DNA of 64,000 bases, taken from Xiphydria camelus. Taxonomy: Eukaryota; Arthropoda; Insecta; Hymenoptera; Xiphydriidae. Shown here in pieces: positions 35,001 through 46,900 of the stretch. Positions within the stretch are counted from its first letter, which is position 1, and each line of letters starts with the position of its first letter. The position numbers and the translations under genes were made by a program. The notes under the pieces are model-generated. The model had not been told where the DNA came from and made no database searches. It saw only the letters and a list, made by a program, of their open reading frames with translations. The stretch spans positions 4,657,501 to 4,721,500 of the forward strand of contig OY783193.1 in the NCBI GenBank assembly GCA_963678675.1, in the 5' to 3' direction.

Positions 35001-35597
35001 TACTGGATCCCCATATCGGTTTGAAAGGAACGTTGATAATTCTTTTCGACACTCCCACAAGCCTGCCGTAATGCCGTACTGGAAGAGATAATGTTTGCCC
35101 TCCTTTTCCTCCTCGTGCTATAATCGATTTTAAAACGATGTTTAATTATGATTTTGTCGAAGTAAAGAGGTGTATGCAACGAGCGTGCGTACACGGAAAA
35201 AAAAATTGTTTACTGTTTCATCCAGTAGCGCTGAGACTCGAGCTCATTTTGAAGAATTTTTACAGAGGAAACTGTACTATATACTGCTGACAGAAGTAAA
35301 TAAAGATGTTTTTCAGCAGTACACAGTACAATTTCCTTTGTACAAATTCTTGAAAATGAGCTGGAGTTTCAGTAAAACTGGACGAGGCAGTAAAAAAATT
35401 CCCATTTTTTTCCCGTGTATTCCTTCGACGTTTACCATTCTGTGCTCCGTTGCCTTTCTCATCATCCCACTGCAGTGCTTCAACAAGTCGGGCCCGGGAC
35501 AACCGGCTGATAAATTAATGATCTCCTTGTGGTAAACATTCAGTAAGGGTTCACCGTCGAACAAATGTCGCAAATGAGGGTCGTTTACTTTTTCCAT
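31819..35597 (-). CDS. PLP-dependent class I/II aminotransferase (2-aminoadipate/valine-pyruvate transaminase-like)
   Basis: Seven coding exons on the minus strand: 35,597-35,436, 35,117-34,841, 34,635-34,474, 33,749-33,497, 32,955-32,841, 32,237-32,132 and 32,057-31,819. They join to 1,314 nt, 437 residues, with every phase consistent. It is a fold-type I aminotransferase. Residues GATHG (about 105-109) hold the phosphate-binding loop, N192 in PTYHNPTG, D220 and Y223 in VVVCDDVY, and K261 in SNGTFSKILSPGLRVGW is the PLP Schiff-base lysine. The carboxylate-binding Arg is probably in NFLRLSLAF near the C-terminus. All catalytic residues are present, so the enzyme should be active. Sequence style is that of the insect proteins annotated 2-aminoadipate, aromatic or valine-pyruvate transaminase-like; the substrate cannot be told from sequence. 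No targeting peptide is evident, so cytosolic is likely. Confidence 0.9.
32132..32237 (-). CDS. Aminotransferase exon 6
   Basis: Acceptor AATACACAG. Encodes NRLKVICDTLDRNLPRCC ... GGYFVWIRLPV, donor CAGTTG|GTAAAA, phase 1. Confidence 0.85.
32841..32955 (-). CDS. Aminotransferase exon 5
   Basis: Acceptor ATGATGCAG. Encodes GLMKSGGSVNQYLYGIIASL ... LIEAYR, donor TACAGG|GTATGT, phase 0. Confidence 0.85.
33016..33482. mobile_element. Intronic foldback element (aminotransferase intron 4)
   Basis: Arms of about 110 bp are inverted copies: GACTCCCTATTGAAAAAG and CTTCAGACACAGCAATTCC on the left, their complements on the right near 33,370-33,480. It fills most of the 541-bp intron between exons 4 and 5. 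Confidence 0.55.
33497..33749 (-). CDS. Aminotransferase exon 4 (PLP lysine)
   Basis: Acceptor GTCAACAG. Encodes SCKRLVEIARANSIVVVCDD ... SNGTFSKILSPGLRVGW with the cofactor Asp, Tyr and Lys, donor AATTC|GTAAGT, phase 2. Confidence 0.92.
33884..34055. mobile_element. Truncated hAT-like element, related to 39,931
   Basis: Starts AGGGCTCCCATTTGGTC and shares long stretches (AAAGTCATTTTTATTTTT, AAAACGCTACAACAATTC) with the complete element at 39,931-40,508. Only the first ~170 bp are present, inside aminotransferase intron 3. Confidence 0.5.
34094..34272. mobile_element. Foldback element, aminotransferase intron 3
   Basis: AAAAAAGCATGTATCTTTTT on the left and the complement of AAAAAAGCACGTATC on the right, with CTCGTTGTTAT pairing further in. 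About 180 bp, imperfect hairpin, directly after the truncated element. Confidence 0.5.
34474..34635 (-). CDS. Aminotransferase exon 3
   Basis: Acceptor GTCGGTGCAG. Encodes PFKGDTVDLDALERIVIEE ... AIPTYHNPTGTTLPP, containing the PLP-ring Asn, phase 1 donor CCTCCTG|GTAACC. Confidence 0.9.
34717..34807 (-). other. Long hairpin in aminotransferase intron 2
   Basis: Arms 34,717-34,754 and 34,772-34,807 pair almost completely (GCAGCCAGAGC, GCAGCCAGTAG and ACGGCCCGT each have a full complement). There is one small bulge and a 2-nt mismatch, with a 17-nt loop. The whole sits in a 205-nt intron on the transcribed strand. Size and pairing resemble a pre-miRNA, but no known miRNA is recognised. Confidence 0.5.
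34841..35117 (-). CDS. Aminotransferase exon 2
   Basis: Acceptor CGATTATAG. Encodes HEEEKEGKHYLFQYG... with ILTCGATHG and VEEVTYMIALDVF, donor GTTACCG|GTGAGA, phase 1. Confidence 0.9.
35190..35419. mobile_element. Foldback MITE in aminotransferase intron 1
   Basis: TACACGGAAAAAAA on the left and TTTTTTCCCGTGTA on the right, with inner arms that pair (GAGCTCATTTTGAAGAATTT against AAATTCTTGAAAATGAGCT). 230 bp of the 318-bp intron, beginning 16 nt past the 5' splice site. A half copy lies at 16,430. TA appears to be the target duplication. Confidence 0.65.
35436..35597 (-). CDS. Aminotransferase exon 1
   Basis: ATG at 35,597. Encodes MEKVNDPHLRHLFDG ... ATEHRM (54 residues), donor AGAATG|GTAAAC in phase 0. 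Confidence 0.8.
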
Positions 35598-35800
35598 GTC
35601 TGACGAGGTTCTATTCTGCGGAAAGAGTGCTCCATTAGTTTGTAATTTATCGAATTATTCGGTAAACAAATTTCAGAAACGCGTGTAAGTATCTTATTTT
35701 CTATAATGTTCTTCCCATTTTTGCTCCTGTTTTCTCTAAATGCCCATTCTATATTGTATAACACAATCAACGTCGATATTTTTCTTCCGTGTGTTTTTTA

Positions 35801-35947
35801 GACCCGACTGTATTATATTATACAATGCGAGTTCAGGGCTGGTTAAGCTTAAATCGCCGTTTTTGGTATATTTTCTGTCACACACAGTACACTAAAAACA
35901 GTGGTTGAAGCTAAGCCAGCCCTAAACTCGCATTGTACAATCGGGTC
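35801..35947. mobile_element. MITE with TTA target duplication, upstream of aminotransferase
   Basis: Inverted ends GACCCGACTG / CAATCGGGTC flanked by TTA at 35,798-35,800 and 35,948-35,950. Arms include CAATGCGAGTT and AGGGCTGG. The 3-bp TTA duplication fits PIF/Harbinger-type elements. It lies about 200 bp upstream of the start codon. Confidence 0.65.
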
Positions 35948-35950
35948 TTA

Positions 35951-38854
35951 AAGTATGAGAGAGATTGCCATTACGCGGAATAGTCTGACCTATTGATATC
36001 TTTTGATAGCGTGTATGCATAGAATCTTATTATCGAATCACTGCATATATTTCAAGATGATGCATACGCGGAAAATCCTTAATAGGAGAAGCAAGAAATT
36101 GCGTAATTTTTAGTAACTTTCCTTACGATAATTTCCAAAGAATATAGCGAAGTTCTTAATGAAACTGATTTCAAAACGTTTTTCGAATATTTTATATTTC
36201 GTTAATGACAGACTATTTTGTGTAAGTTTAATCCATGTGTGATTTCGATATCTAAGTACCTATGAACAGGTGCATTGGACAATCGATAGGGTGATCGATC
36301 CCCGCGGATACTGATTAAATATTTAATTTCACTGTAATTTTTTAAAATCAGTTATCTGTCTTTTTTGATTGATAATATTCTACCTTTTAAGGCAATGGTT
36401 TCTTTAAAATTGCCGTCGTAGGAATATTCGATGTAGTTTTATTTACATCTTTACTCATTATAGGGAATATTACATTTTAAATGAAATATTCGAATATATC
36501 AGGAATTAAGCAATATAGAAAACAACTGAAAAAAAGTTTTATTATTTTAACAGGAACACGTGAAGCATAGAATAGATTTTTTGTATTTCACGTTTTCTAA
36601 TGAGATATAAAGATCGTCTTTAATTTTTTAATGGAATTCGATTTTTTATTTCTATTAAATTGTAGTGACTATTGAGACTGATAAAAAGAGATGAAGTAAA
36701 ATTCCTGTAGGCTCAATTGTTCGTGAGATATATTAATATCAACCAACGATTATTTATTATTACTCAAAATATAAGAGTGATCTCTGCTTTTGCCCCTATT
36801 TGTCGTGGGAATCTATTGTAAAATCAGTTGTGCGCAGCGTAACATCCTTGCGCTTTGTGTGGCAATATCTCACGAACAATTCAGTAGACGGGTATTTCAT
36901 CTTATCTATATATAAAATATCTATATACATTATCTATATACATATATCCAATGTGCGCTCAATAAACACCCACGTGTGTATTATACGTATAACAGATGTT
37001 TGTTTTTCAATATTTTTGGGATCGTTTCAAAGACAAAACGTATATGATGTACGGTGTTATTTATATTCGAATTTAAAGTACGCGTAAAATAATCACTTTC
37101 AAAATTTATACGTACTTTTATTATTATACACGTTTAAAAGATCTAATATAAAATTGTGTAATACATAGAGATACGTGATATATATTTATATATTTCTTCA
37201 ACAAAAAATACATCGACATATGTTCAATACTCGTATAGTAAAAATATTTCTCAAATACATTAAGTATGACTTATGGAACATTTTTCTTCCAGACGTAACG
37301 ATGGATGTTTATTGCGTATAATTAGAGCGCGTGCTTTTATAGTATCGTATGTGTTTTCCGTCAAATATTTTTCTAAACATTTTCTTATGTTATTAGTAAA
37401 TAATCGTTAGTTCTTCACACTATACGTAATGTTTGCTGTAACATATAAGGCATTACGTTGTCCAACAGTATTGGTTAATAAACACTGTACGAGTATATGT
37501 AGATGTAACTTTGCGCTCGCGCGAGCGACCTCGTACGGTTTATAACGAAGTATTATATTACGAATATATAGATATAATTACCTTCTCTCCAGTTGATCTA
37601 CCTGTTGGTCGGTTGCTCATCCGAGAATATTATATTAGTATCGAATCGGCGTTATTTTCGAACGCATAAATCGCAACATTTACGCAGAGAATCCACAAAT
37701 AGAGAGAGAGAGAGAGAGAGAGATGCCGAGTAGGTTATCTCTATAACACAAGCGATGTGAGGCGGAGTTTTATCTATTCTCTACAACGGCCACTGTTGAA
37801 CTGAAGCGTTAAGTGCGTATTCATCGAAGAGAGCTGCGCGAGTGACTGTGCAACAATACTGCCGCGTTTTACTGATTATTATCAGTGATACTCCAATTCG
37901 GTTACAATTGGACACGTTCACTGAATCCTTGATTGTAGTAACTGTTCAGTCGTAATATCCATATCCTCAGTGAATATTAAAATTCTTCAAATCTTGGTAA
38001 GCGTTATTGACACTGAAGATCGAGTTACTACAGAAATAAAAAAAAATGTAGGTCTATTATTTTTCGATGAATTTTTTTCAAATAAACCAACTTCGACAAA
38101 AGTCGATACGTATCGCTCAGGTATCCTTGGTGCTTATTGGAAGAAAAGGAAAGAAAGTGTGTCGTTTGCTAATGATAGCGGCAGTTAATAAGGCAAATAG
38201 TGAGTTAGCGCTTAGTGATAAGGAAAACCGACAATGCTGTATATTCGACAACTGCTGGAAGAATAATTCAGATAGAATATATATACACTCTCGGTCAAAG
38301 ACATTACAGAGAAGATAAATTGTCTTATACAACGATATCTAGTATGCGAAATTGGAAAGTAAAAGTCTCTAACTATTGTATGTAGGTTTTCTAGAATTTC
38401 CTGACCGCTAGACATGCATGGAATAACTAGCGGTAGAAATTAGAGTTGACTGTCTTAGATTTACTCGCTTAAAGTTATAATATAATCGAATCGCGATTCA
38501 AATCACTAGGATTGTATTCCGATTTCCTCGTATTAATTAACACCGATCTTTCTCCAACTCAAAGCAAGAAAAAACTTTAGTCGGGGAAGGGTTAGACTTG
38601 ATCGTAAAGGCGGCTACGCGCCAATCGCGGCAGTAGAAGGTTCTTCAGGGCTTGGAGCGTAGCCGTCCCTGCAACTAGACAAGTTTTACTCCGGTGTACA
38701 TTTCGGTCAAGTGCATTTTGGAGTTTTTTTTCTATATTTAATTCTGATGTTGTTCGGATGCAGTGTTCGAAATTTTTATTATAATAGACAGTAAGGATGA
38801 CAATCACCATTTAAACACCGTTAAGAAATATTTTCAAGAAGAGTAATTGTGCTC
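35951..38854. other. AT-rich intergenic stretch
   Basis: Includes a TATATA/TATC microsatellite near 36,900-36,950, a 22-bp (AG)n run at about 37,701 and a short hairpin GGCTACGC / GCGTAGCC at 38,609-38,666. No exon or RNA gene recognised. Confidence 0.4.
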
Positions 38855-39832
38855 AGGGGGTAATTGTGCGCATCGTGGTTTGGGGTCGTCCATTAATCAC
38901 GTGATGCTTTTTAGCATTTTTTTAACCCCTCCCTCCCCCTTGGTGATACGTGGTGAGGTTTAAGACTAACACCCCTCCCCCCCTCAAATCGCGTGTATTT
39001 TCTTAGTACAAAAAGTATCTTAAAAATTTTAGAATATTATCTTTAATTACTAGTAAGTATAATCTAATTTAATTCTGGAAAATTAAGGACCGTGATAAAA
39101 ATGTCCAGACATGTTGCAGGTTGTTTAGAAATCGCGCGTTCGACGAAAAAATAAAAATACACGTGATATATCTCACTACAACCCCCCCTCGCCCCTAAAA
39201 GAAGGAAACGTCGTTGAATCGAAATGTTGAAGCAAAAGATAATTCTTTATGGTATAACTGTAAGTTATATCAATTCGAAGCATTGCTGATAACAGAAGTC
39301 GAAAAGAGTAAAATCTTCTATCTTGATGTAATTTTGAAGGTCTATAGGAAATGAGGTGCAGATACGTCTCTCTTGAGCTATTGTTTACTTTTTTCCGATA
39401 AAATATCTATGAGTAATTGTTTTTCATATCCAATTAGGTCGCAGCGGATAATTGTACGCATATGTATTCTTAACACTTTATTGATCGGTCACGAGTTAAC
39501 TCATGTCCATGCCATAAGCGTTGAAAAACTGCCGGTGACTAATTCTAACTGTTTTCGCATATTGTTAGAACAGACGTATCTACACCTAAAGAGGGCAAGC
39601 TGATAAAGCTGAAAATTATCTATATCTGTAATTTTCTTGCTAGAGAAAGTAATTTTTAAAATTTTGTTATTAATTTTCGACAAAGTAAACATTCGTTGAA
39701 TACCATTTTCTCTCGTTTCGGTATTAATTATTATTATTATTATTATTCGGTATTAATTAATATTCCATAAAAGATTCATTTTATTCACAGTTATTTCCTA
39801 CGACTTTCGTTCTGCGCACAATTACCCGACAC
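38855..39832. mobile_element. Composite element with GGGTAATTGTGCGCA ends
   Basis: GGGGGTAATTGTGCGCA at the left (38,855) and its complement TGCGCACAATTACCC at the right (about 39,815-39,829) bracket ~970 bp. Inside, near 38,885, is GTCGTCCATTAATCACGTGA. I recognise this as the conserved end of a widespread invertebrate DNA-transposon family. No intact frame. Confidence 0.4.
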
Positions 39833-39930
39833 AAGAGATTTTCCGCTTTGAAAACCGATTGATTATACCTGTATGTTTGATCGGACCGGGTTCTTTCATA
39901 CTTATTCCAATGAGGATTGCATGTATTTAC

Positions 39931-40508
39931 AGGGCACCTACTTGGTAATTTTTTGAACGAGTGGTCATTTTTTTAAATCAAGTTAATAAAAAGTCATTTT
40001 TATTTTTAAGTTATAAAAAAAGTCATTATTTTTAAGATTCCGTCCGTTGATCCTTTAAATCATTTCACAATACCTTCCTTCCGTTAAAACGCTACAACAA
40101 TTCCTATGAATTCTCAATGGTCATGCTATATCAGAGTGCCCAGATTCTGTAAATCATTATGACGGCGCGTAACACGTAGTCGGTATCATTGCGTGTGTTT
40201 CTTGTAGTATGAGAAAAGGGTATTCGTTCGCTAAAGAGTGAATTCATTTGTTGTTACCTTCCATACCTCAAAATTTCGATGAGCTCTTATGAAAATAAAT
40301 TATTTTGATTACAAATCTGAAACGTTTTCTTTCAATATTGTTTCCCCAAAACTATCGAACTTATTATAAATAGGTACCATTAAGCCACTTCTTCTAATCC
40401 CTTCATAATGCTTTGATGAGGAAAGATTGGTCATTTTTTGGTGATATTTAAAAAATAAGAAGTCATTTAAACCCAGTATTTTTGAACATCTAATTGGATG
40501 GGGGCCCT
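39931..40508. mobile_element. hAT-like non-autonomous element with 8-bp duplication
   Basis: Ends AGGGCACC / GGGGCCCT, flanked by GTATTTAC (39,923-39,930) and GTATTTAT (40,509-40,516), seven of eight bases identical. An 8-bp target duplication is typical of hAT elements. 578 bp, repeated AAAGTCATT motifs, no transposase. Confidence 0.6.
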
Positions 40509-40516
40509 GTATTTAT

Positions 40517-43500
40517 ATCGACGGAATGTAGGATATATGCAAGGGATTAAATTACACGGTTCGATGTAAGAATGATGATTGTTCTTTATTACAATAATTT
40601 GTAACGATATAGAATAATATAATAATAGTTTATAAATTCTATGTCCACAACCGAATGACAAATAGTAATTCCTTCCAGCTATAGTCTTCCTTGAAGGGTT
40701 TGATTATATAAGACAATTTATCGTTCTCTTGCATATCTACTTGCAATGTCGGAGTCTGATACAAAGTGGTCTACGATAACGATAGATTAAAATTTCCATT
40801 TTAATAGGTTCTCTGTCTAGATGCGAAACATCGCTTTTTTACAGAAATTTAGATAATCAATGTGAATTTTTTGTTCATTCAACATTAAATTGTGTTTAAG
40901 TCGGAATTACCAAGATTTCTATTGGGAACGGATACGAATATAAATGGGTTATTTCGAACTATCGGTTATCGTTGAACCCCGTACAATAGAAAAATAATCA
41001 AAAAATCGCTGACAGATACATGTATGTATTGTTAAAATTTTCGCTTTTTTGTGCTAGTCGTGACTTAAGATGATATATTACAAAATAGAAATAATTATTA
41101 GTAACACGTAACACAATGTACACGATACGTATTGGTTTATCTTGTGACACGTAATATGCGGGGTATTCGTAGAAATGGAATCGCCGAGATGTACACTAGA
41201 AGTGCCACATTCAGCAGGCAACACGATTTAACTCTTTTGGGCTGTATGGGATAGATTTTTTAAGGAAAAGTACCATTAAAGCGATGGTAAAACCATTAAA
41301 CATCTCAAACACTTGATAGGTTTCCACAATAGTTCTCGATGTTCATATATCCGTTACAATAGTATTTTGCCGTAAAGGTTTGAACAAATTTGTACGATTT
41401 GATAAAAGTGAAGCTCGTTTTAGCCGATGCCTTTTTTCATACGCTATAGCGCATCTTTCCAATGTATCTTTAAATTTAATAAAGAAAAATCGTTCATTAA
41501 CGCTCTGCGGAAGACATCGTCTATACGCGTAGCGTTAATCGAGACTTTTTGACTAAAATGGATGCCAACCTCTCGGTTCTGGGCTTTTCACGAAATCGAT
41601 AATTTCACCGTAGGTACATTACTCTGTCTCGTATTCGCTATAACTGTTTTCTATTTATACTATACCAATACCGTACACTCTCAAATAGGTACTATACGCT
41701 TTTATGACAAAAGTTACAGCTAACCGAATACATTTTTTCATTCGTTGAAATAGATTAATAATTTCCTCTGCATACATTTTGTTTATTCTCTGTACAAGAT
41801 GGCACATCCTATCCTAAGTTATGTGGCACGGTTTATGTATGCGCATGTGCGCGCGTGTGCCTTAGACGATTAACTTTTTTCAAGTACTTTCCGTGTCTGT
41901 CTCCGTGTGTACGTCAGCTACATTCGTAGAAATTGTCCTAATTCTAAAAACGACCTATTTACAGTTGTTTTATGTATAAAGGTGAAATTTTTCGAAAATT
42001 TCATTCGGTTCCAATTTCATTGGTCCATCTAGTCGACGTCGCGACGATGTCAGTTAACGATTTACCGGAGAATCGTATCCTCGATAAAGCGGTACGCCTA
42101 TACATATTTATTGCTTAAGTAGTACTTTTATACACGACAACACCCGTACCATTTTGAACATCGCTGCACGGCATATTTAAATAGTACCTACTCCGCGTCG
42201 AGGAGAAATCTCATCGATCGTTGATCTTCGCCGATTCTCCACGAGTTTTATACAGTAGAATCCGAGACGCGTTCGCGCGCGATCCGGGAAATAATCTTAA
42301 CGCGCTCTCTGCTAACGGGATGAGAAGAAAAATGTAATTGTCGACGGTGTGTCTGGGGGAAAGAATATTATTTTTGTATCACAGTCAGCGGCCTGTGCCG
42401 CGCGATATTCCGTACAGGAGTATAATGGGGAAAAAAAGTGAGCGTCGCGCTCGATAAAAATCATTCGACTACCGCGTGAGGCTATGTAAAATCTAGAGCG
42501 GGTCAAAATTATTCGAGTTTGAAGTGAAAACATTTAACGAAAGTCCTCTCGAAGGACCCAGGTTCTTCCTTCCAGACTCGTACGAAAGTTGTATGAACCT
42601 CCCGTGCGGAACACTCGGCATTTTGACATTCGCGTCATATCGTGTTTGTAAAAAAAATCTTTCACGCGTCCCTCTCGAGACTTGCGCGATAGTTCGCGAT
42701 GCTAAAAAAAACGGTTGGTCGTATAAAATTGTAAATATTGGATATATCCCATCGGACAAATACCCTCTCCATCCGTGAAGATGTAAAATAATGACTTATA
42801 TCGTATCGTACCCTACTTACCTAAGTCCTAACTTAGTAATCATAGGTATTCGTTATTTACAAGCCACGGCGAATGGCACATTAAGAATATCTTTGCACTA
42901 CAGTTCATTGTATATTTAAAAGGAAACATTTTCCCTTCGATTGCCTAGGGCGTCACCTCCCCTCCCCCCTTTCCAATCTCTCTAAATATTCACATCCTCG
43001 CGGAATCATTTTCCCGTTATCGAGCTACCCTCTGCATTCGTACACTCCTCCGCGTTACCAGCGGTTCATAAGACAGAGCGGGCAAAATCGTACCCAGTCC
43101 CGTACCTCCAGAGACGGAATCGATATTGCATGGTACACGTAAGTATAAAACGATACAGCCAATCCGATTTCGCTACATCGTTTTGTCGCGTCTCTGGAAG
43201 TATGTACAATTTTCCGCACGTTTTTTTTTCGGATGCGCTGTACAAATCGATCGTCCACCAGAGGGAACGGACTTGATTATGATTTCGGCTACTTCACCTT
43301 ACATTTATTCATACCTTCCTTAGTAGTCGGAGTCAAACACGACGCTGTCGACGTCAGCGTCTTCTAAGTACAATTAAGTATCTTTAAGCGAGTTGCTGGT
43401 TTGTTCACGGATGCCTCTTATACTCGCGAATCGAGACGTGCGACCTCTCCTCTTGTCCATCGCGCCGAGGCTGGCGTCGATTCGCTTATAGGCAAACACT

Positions 43501-43612
43501 TCGACGAACCCCACCTAATACGAGGCCGCTACCGTGTCGCGGAAGACCGCGAGCCTCGTCTCGCGGGCGACTGCGAAAGCTGAACCGGAAGTATCAACCC
43601 CGCGTCGCAAAG
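40517..43612. other. Intergenic and Egfr 3' UTR
   Basis: AT-rich from 40,517 to 42,000, then mixed. Short frames (42,312-42,778) lack domains. The part nearest 43,612 is the Egfr 3' UTR; its length is unknown. Confidence 0.4.
43304..43309 (-). promoter_or_regulatory. Candidate poly(A) signal, Egfr
   Basis: AATAAA on the minus strand about 300 nt beyond the Egfr stop. Others further on are possible. Confidence 0.3.
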
Positions 43613-43917
43613 TCAAACGGTCGTTTCGTTCTTCCTGAGCGGCTTCAGGGGCTGTAACTCTCGTTCCAGACTCTCGATGTCGTTGTAGTACTCGTGGTCG
43701 GACTCTTCCTCCGAGCTCCTCTGTCTGATTTGACCGAAAGCTCCATTCGTCAGGACTTTGTCGAGATTCGACGTCGGGATGCCCAGCGTTTGCGGCGTGA
43801 GCGGTCCTTCGTCTTGAGACATGATGTACTCGGGGTTGTCCAAGGAGGTCTTTCCCGGGATCGTGAGGAATTCTGGGTACTTTCGGTATCCATTGTTTAT
43901 TCGCTTTGGTTCTGATT
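43613..43917 (-). CDS. Egfr: Egfr exon 11 (C-terminus)
   Basis: [44 protein letters not shown] and the terminal KNETTV. NPEY is a PTB-type site and ETTV fits a class I PDZ ligand. Confidence 0.93.
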
Positions 43918-46900
43918 CTGGAAGGGAATGAAAGATCTTTGTGAGCTATCGAGAATAGGTGATTACGATTGTTGATAGTTTCTGTCAGCTACCGTTTTAT
44001 CGACGTGTTTATTTGATTAGAAGTTTTCACGCGTAGCATACGCGCATGTGGAATTTTAAAGCTTAATTTTATTTCGCTTGCAACGAGAAATCTCTTCGTG
44101 TATCCATTAAAGATAAATTAATTAAAAAAATGGAAGAGACGAGAAGAAAGTTTCAAATTTAAAAGATAGTCTCTCGGCCTGTTCAAATGTTCGTTTGGTA
44201 AGCCTGTCAGTTCGCCCATTAATTCGTAATTCCATTTTCAAACGTTATTTTAAATAAAAAAAGATTTCATAAAATATTGCTATAGACCTTCTCGGAGATG
44301 TGCTATTAGTACTTCTTTGAACGGTGCTAATAACATATAAAAGAACTAGCCAAATCAAAAAAGTTGTGGTCCACGGTTATCTGATTTAGCATGGAACACC
44401 TCATTTATAGGAATTATCGTTTATTATGAAACAGTCTGGAGATCCGCAATAAATGTCGGAACAGGTGGTTCTACTTACCACTGGTCTTTGAATCCCCGAT
44501 GATATCCATGTACTGCGTCGTGTTTGTCGGAATCGGCGGCGATGGCATCAGGTAGTCATCCTCGTCGAAGGGTAAAGCCAATTTTAGGGTTCCCACTTGA
44601 GCCTGTTGGTGCGTCGCACTAACATCCGAGTCGAAGCAGTCGTCCGTAACGTCGCAATCTAAAAGATATCACACACATTGTAGGTTTAGATAGATTGCAA
44701 TTCCATCGTCACTTTCTGCACAGTGCAGAGCAGGCACACTTGGAATCGGATCTAAAGGGAGACCCTGCTAACGCTCGATATATTGCATGACTCACCTCTG
44801 CCGCCAACAGTCTTCAAAGGATCCGAGCAGTACCTCGAGCTGGAACTGTCGGAACCAGCGTGTGTGCAATTGCCGTTCGGATGAGCGTAATGCGTGTTTT
44901 GACCCGAATTTCCGGCTTCGTGCGACGTGCTTCCGTTCCCGTGGTGGGAACCGCCGTACCTCAATAACTCCCTGTCCCAATTCTGTTGATTTTGCGGAGT
45001 CGGCGATTCCGCGTCCATCGACATGACGTTGGGCCAACAAGTCTTAACGGGGGTATTCGGTGGCGAGCCGGAAGTGCTCGAGGCGGAAATTCCCGGTGGT
45101 AGGGGCGCTCTGGATTTCGGTTGGAGGTACTCGTCCGCGTCGACCAATGCCTCCGGCCCGTCCATGGCCGATGCCAGGTTTCTGATCATTTCCTTCTCAT
45201 CCTGGAACAATGACAGCTGGAATTATAAAGGGATCGGGGCATTTGTAGAATGCCGGGGTTACAGGTTCTTCGTGGTATCGGTTTAAGCATTCCGAAAGGA
45301 GCGCTATTTTTTCAAGCCGCACGTGCCTAAGCTATTGGTAAGGATTTCTCACTGACAGCTCGATAAAGTAATTTACCTGAAGCGTGTACGAAGGCAGTCT
45401 CATGTATTTATCTCCTTTAATAGCTAGATAGCGTCCCGGGTCCCTCGACATTTTCGCAAAGTCCTCCGCCAGCTCTTTGAAGCTCGGTCTGGCCTCGGCG
45501 TCCAGCATCCAACACTTGATCATGATCATGTAGACGTCGATGGTGCAGATGGCTGGCTGCGGCAGTCTCTCGCCCTTCTCCAGCAATTCTGGAACGTTCC
45601 TCGCGGAGACGTTCTCGTAAGGCCTGCCGCCGTAGGTCAACACCTCCCAAATTGTAACACCGAAAGCCCAGACGTCGGATTTGTGCGTGAAGACGCGATG
45701 CTGAATGCACTCGAGCGCCAGCCACTTGATCGGCATCTTGCCTCCCGCCGCTTTGTACTGGTCCTCGTTGATATCCAGCAATTTTGCCAAGCCGAAGTCC
45801 GTGATCTTGACGCAATTGGGCGTCTGAACGAGGACGTTTCTGGCTGCCAAGTCCCGATGGACCAACCTCCTGTCCTCGAGATAAGCCATTCCTCGGGCGA
45901 TCTGCGTGCACCAATTGAGCAGCGGTTTCGAGCCGATCTTGTCCTTGTAGGTCCGCACGAAATCGAGGAGGCAACCTAGCGGCATCAGCTGAGTGACCAG
46001 CATCATCGGCGAGGTCATACAGACGGCCAGCAGTTGAAGGAGATTGGGATGCTCAACGCTGGCCATGATGTAGGCTTCGTCCAGGAATTCCTTGGACGTA
46101 TTAGCGCCGGTGTCGTCGTGCAGAACCTTTATGGCCACCGGTATCTTGACGTTCTCGCCCTCCGGTACCCAGACACCCTTGTAGACGTTGCCGAACGCGC
46201 CGTAGCCGAGTATGCCACCCTTCCGCATCTCCTCCTCCTTGATGATCCTCAGCTTCGCCAGATTGGGCTTCACTCCGGTGGGCCTCAGCGGTTCGTTGTC
46301 GTCGAGCCCGGTCAACGCCATCGTCATCTTCACCGTATTTTCCTTTGCCTTCGTTCGCATGCGCCATTGCCACGTGATGACGGCGCCTATCAGCACTATG
46401 ACGATGCTGATGGTGCCGATTCCGGCTAATATGGCGGGTTGGAGCTCGTTGTCCATTTGGTAGCCCATACCGATTGGTTCAATGGAGCAGTACGGTTCGC
46501 TTTCCGGGGGAAAGATCTTGTGGGGGTACTCTTCCGGACATGCCGCCGTGCAATTGAAGGACGTTGAATTGTCAGCGGGATCGCCATCCTGGAAGGGTGC
46601 GAGGTGCGTTACGATAAGTGAGTTTAGGATCACCCTTACGTTGAGTTATTTGCGACTAAATCGAGTGCCAAAACTCACCGTGTAAATCCTAAAGTTTCTG
46701 CATTTGTGACATTGATGCGCCCCTGCACCGAAGCAACTCCTGCACTCGCTGAAGCAGGGCACGCAAGTCAGATTGCTGGTGTTGGCGAAATGATCGGCGG
46801 GACATTCGTCCTGGCATTGCTCGCCTTTCTTGTACTTGGTGCACTGCTGACATACTTGCTGATGCAGCCCGTATCCCGTGCACTTTTTGCATCCCGCGTG

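Noticed and set aside
45417..45974. 185-codon minus-strand frame inside the kinase exon
   Set aside because: Out-of-frame reading of the kinase exon.
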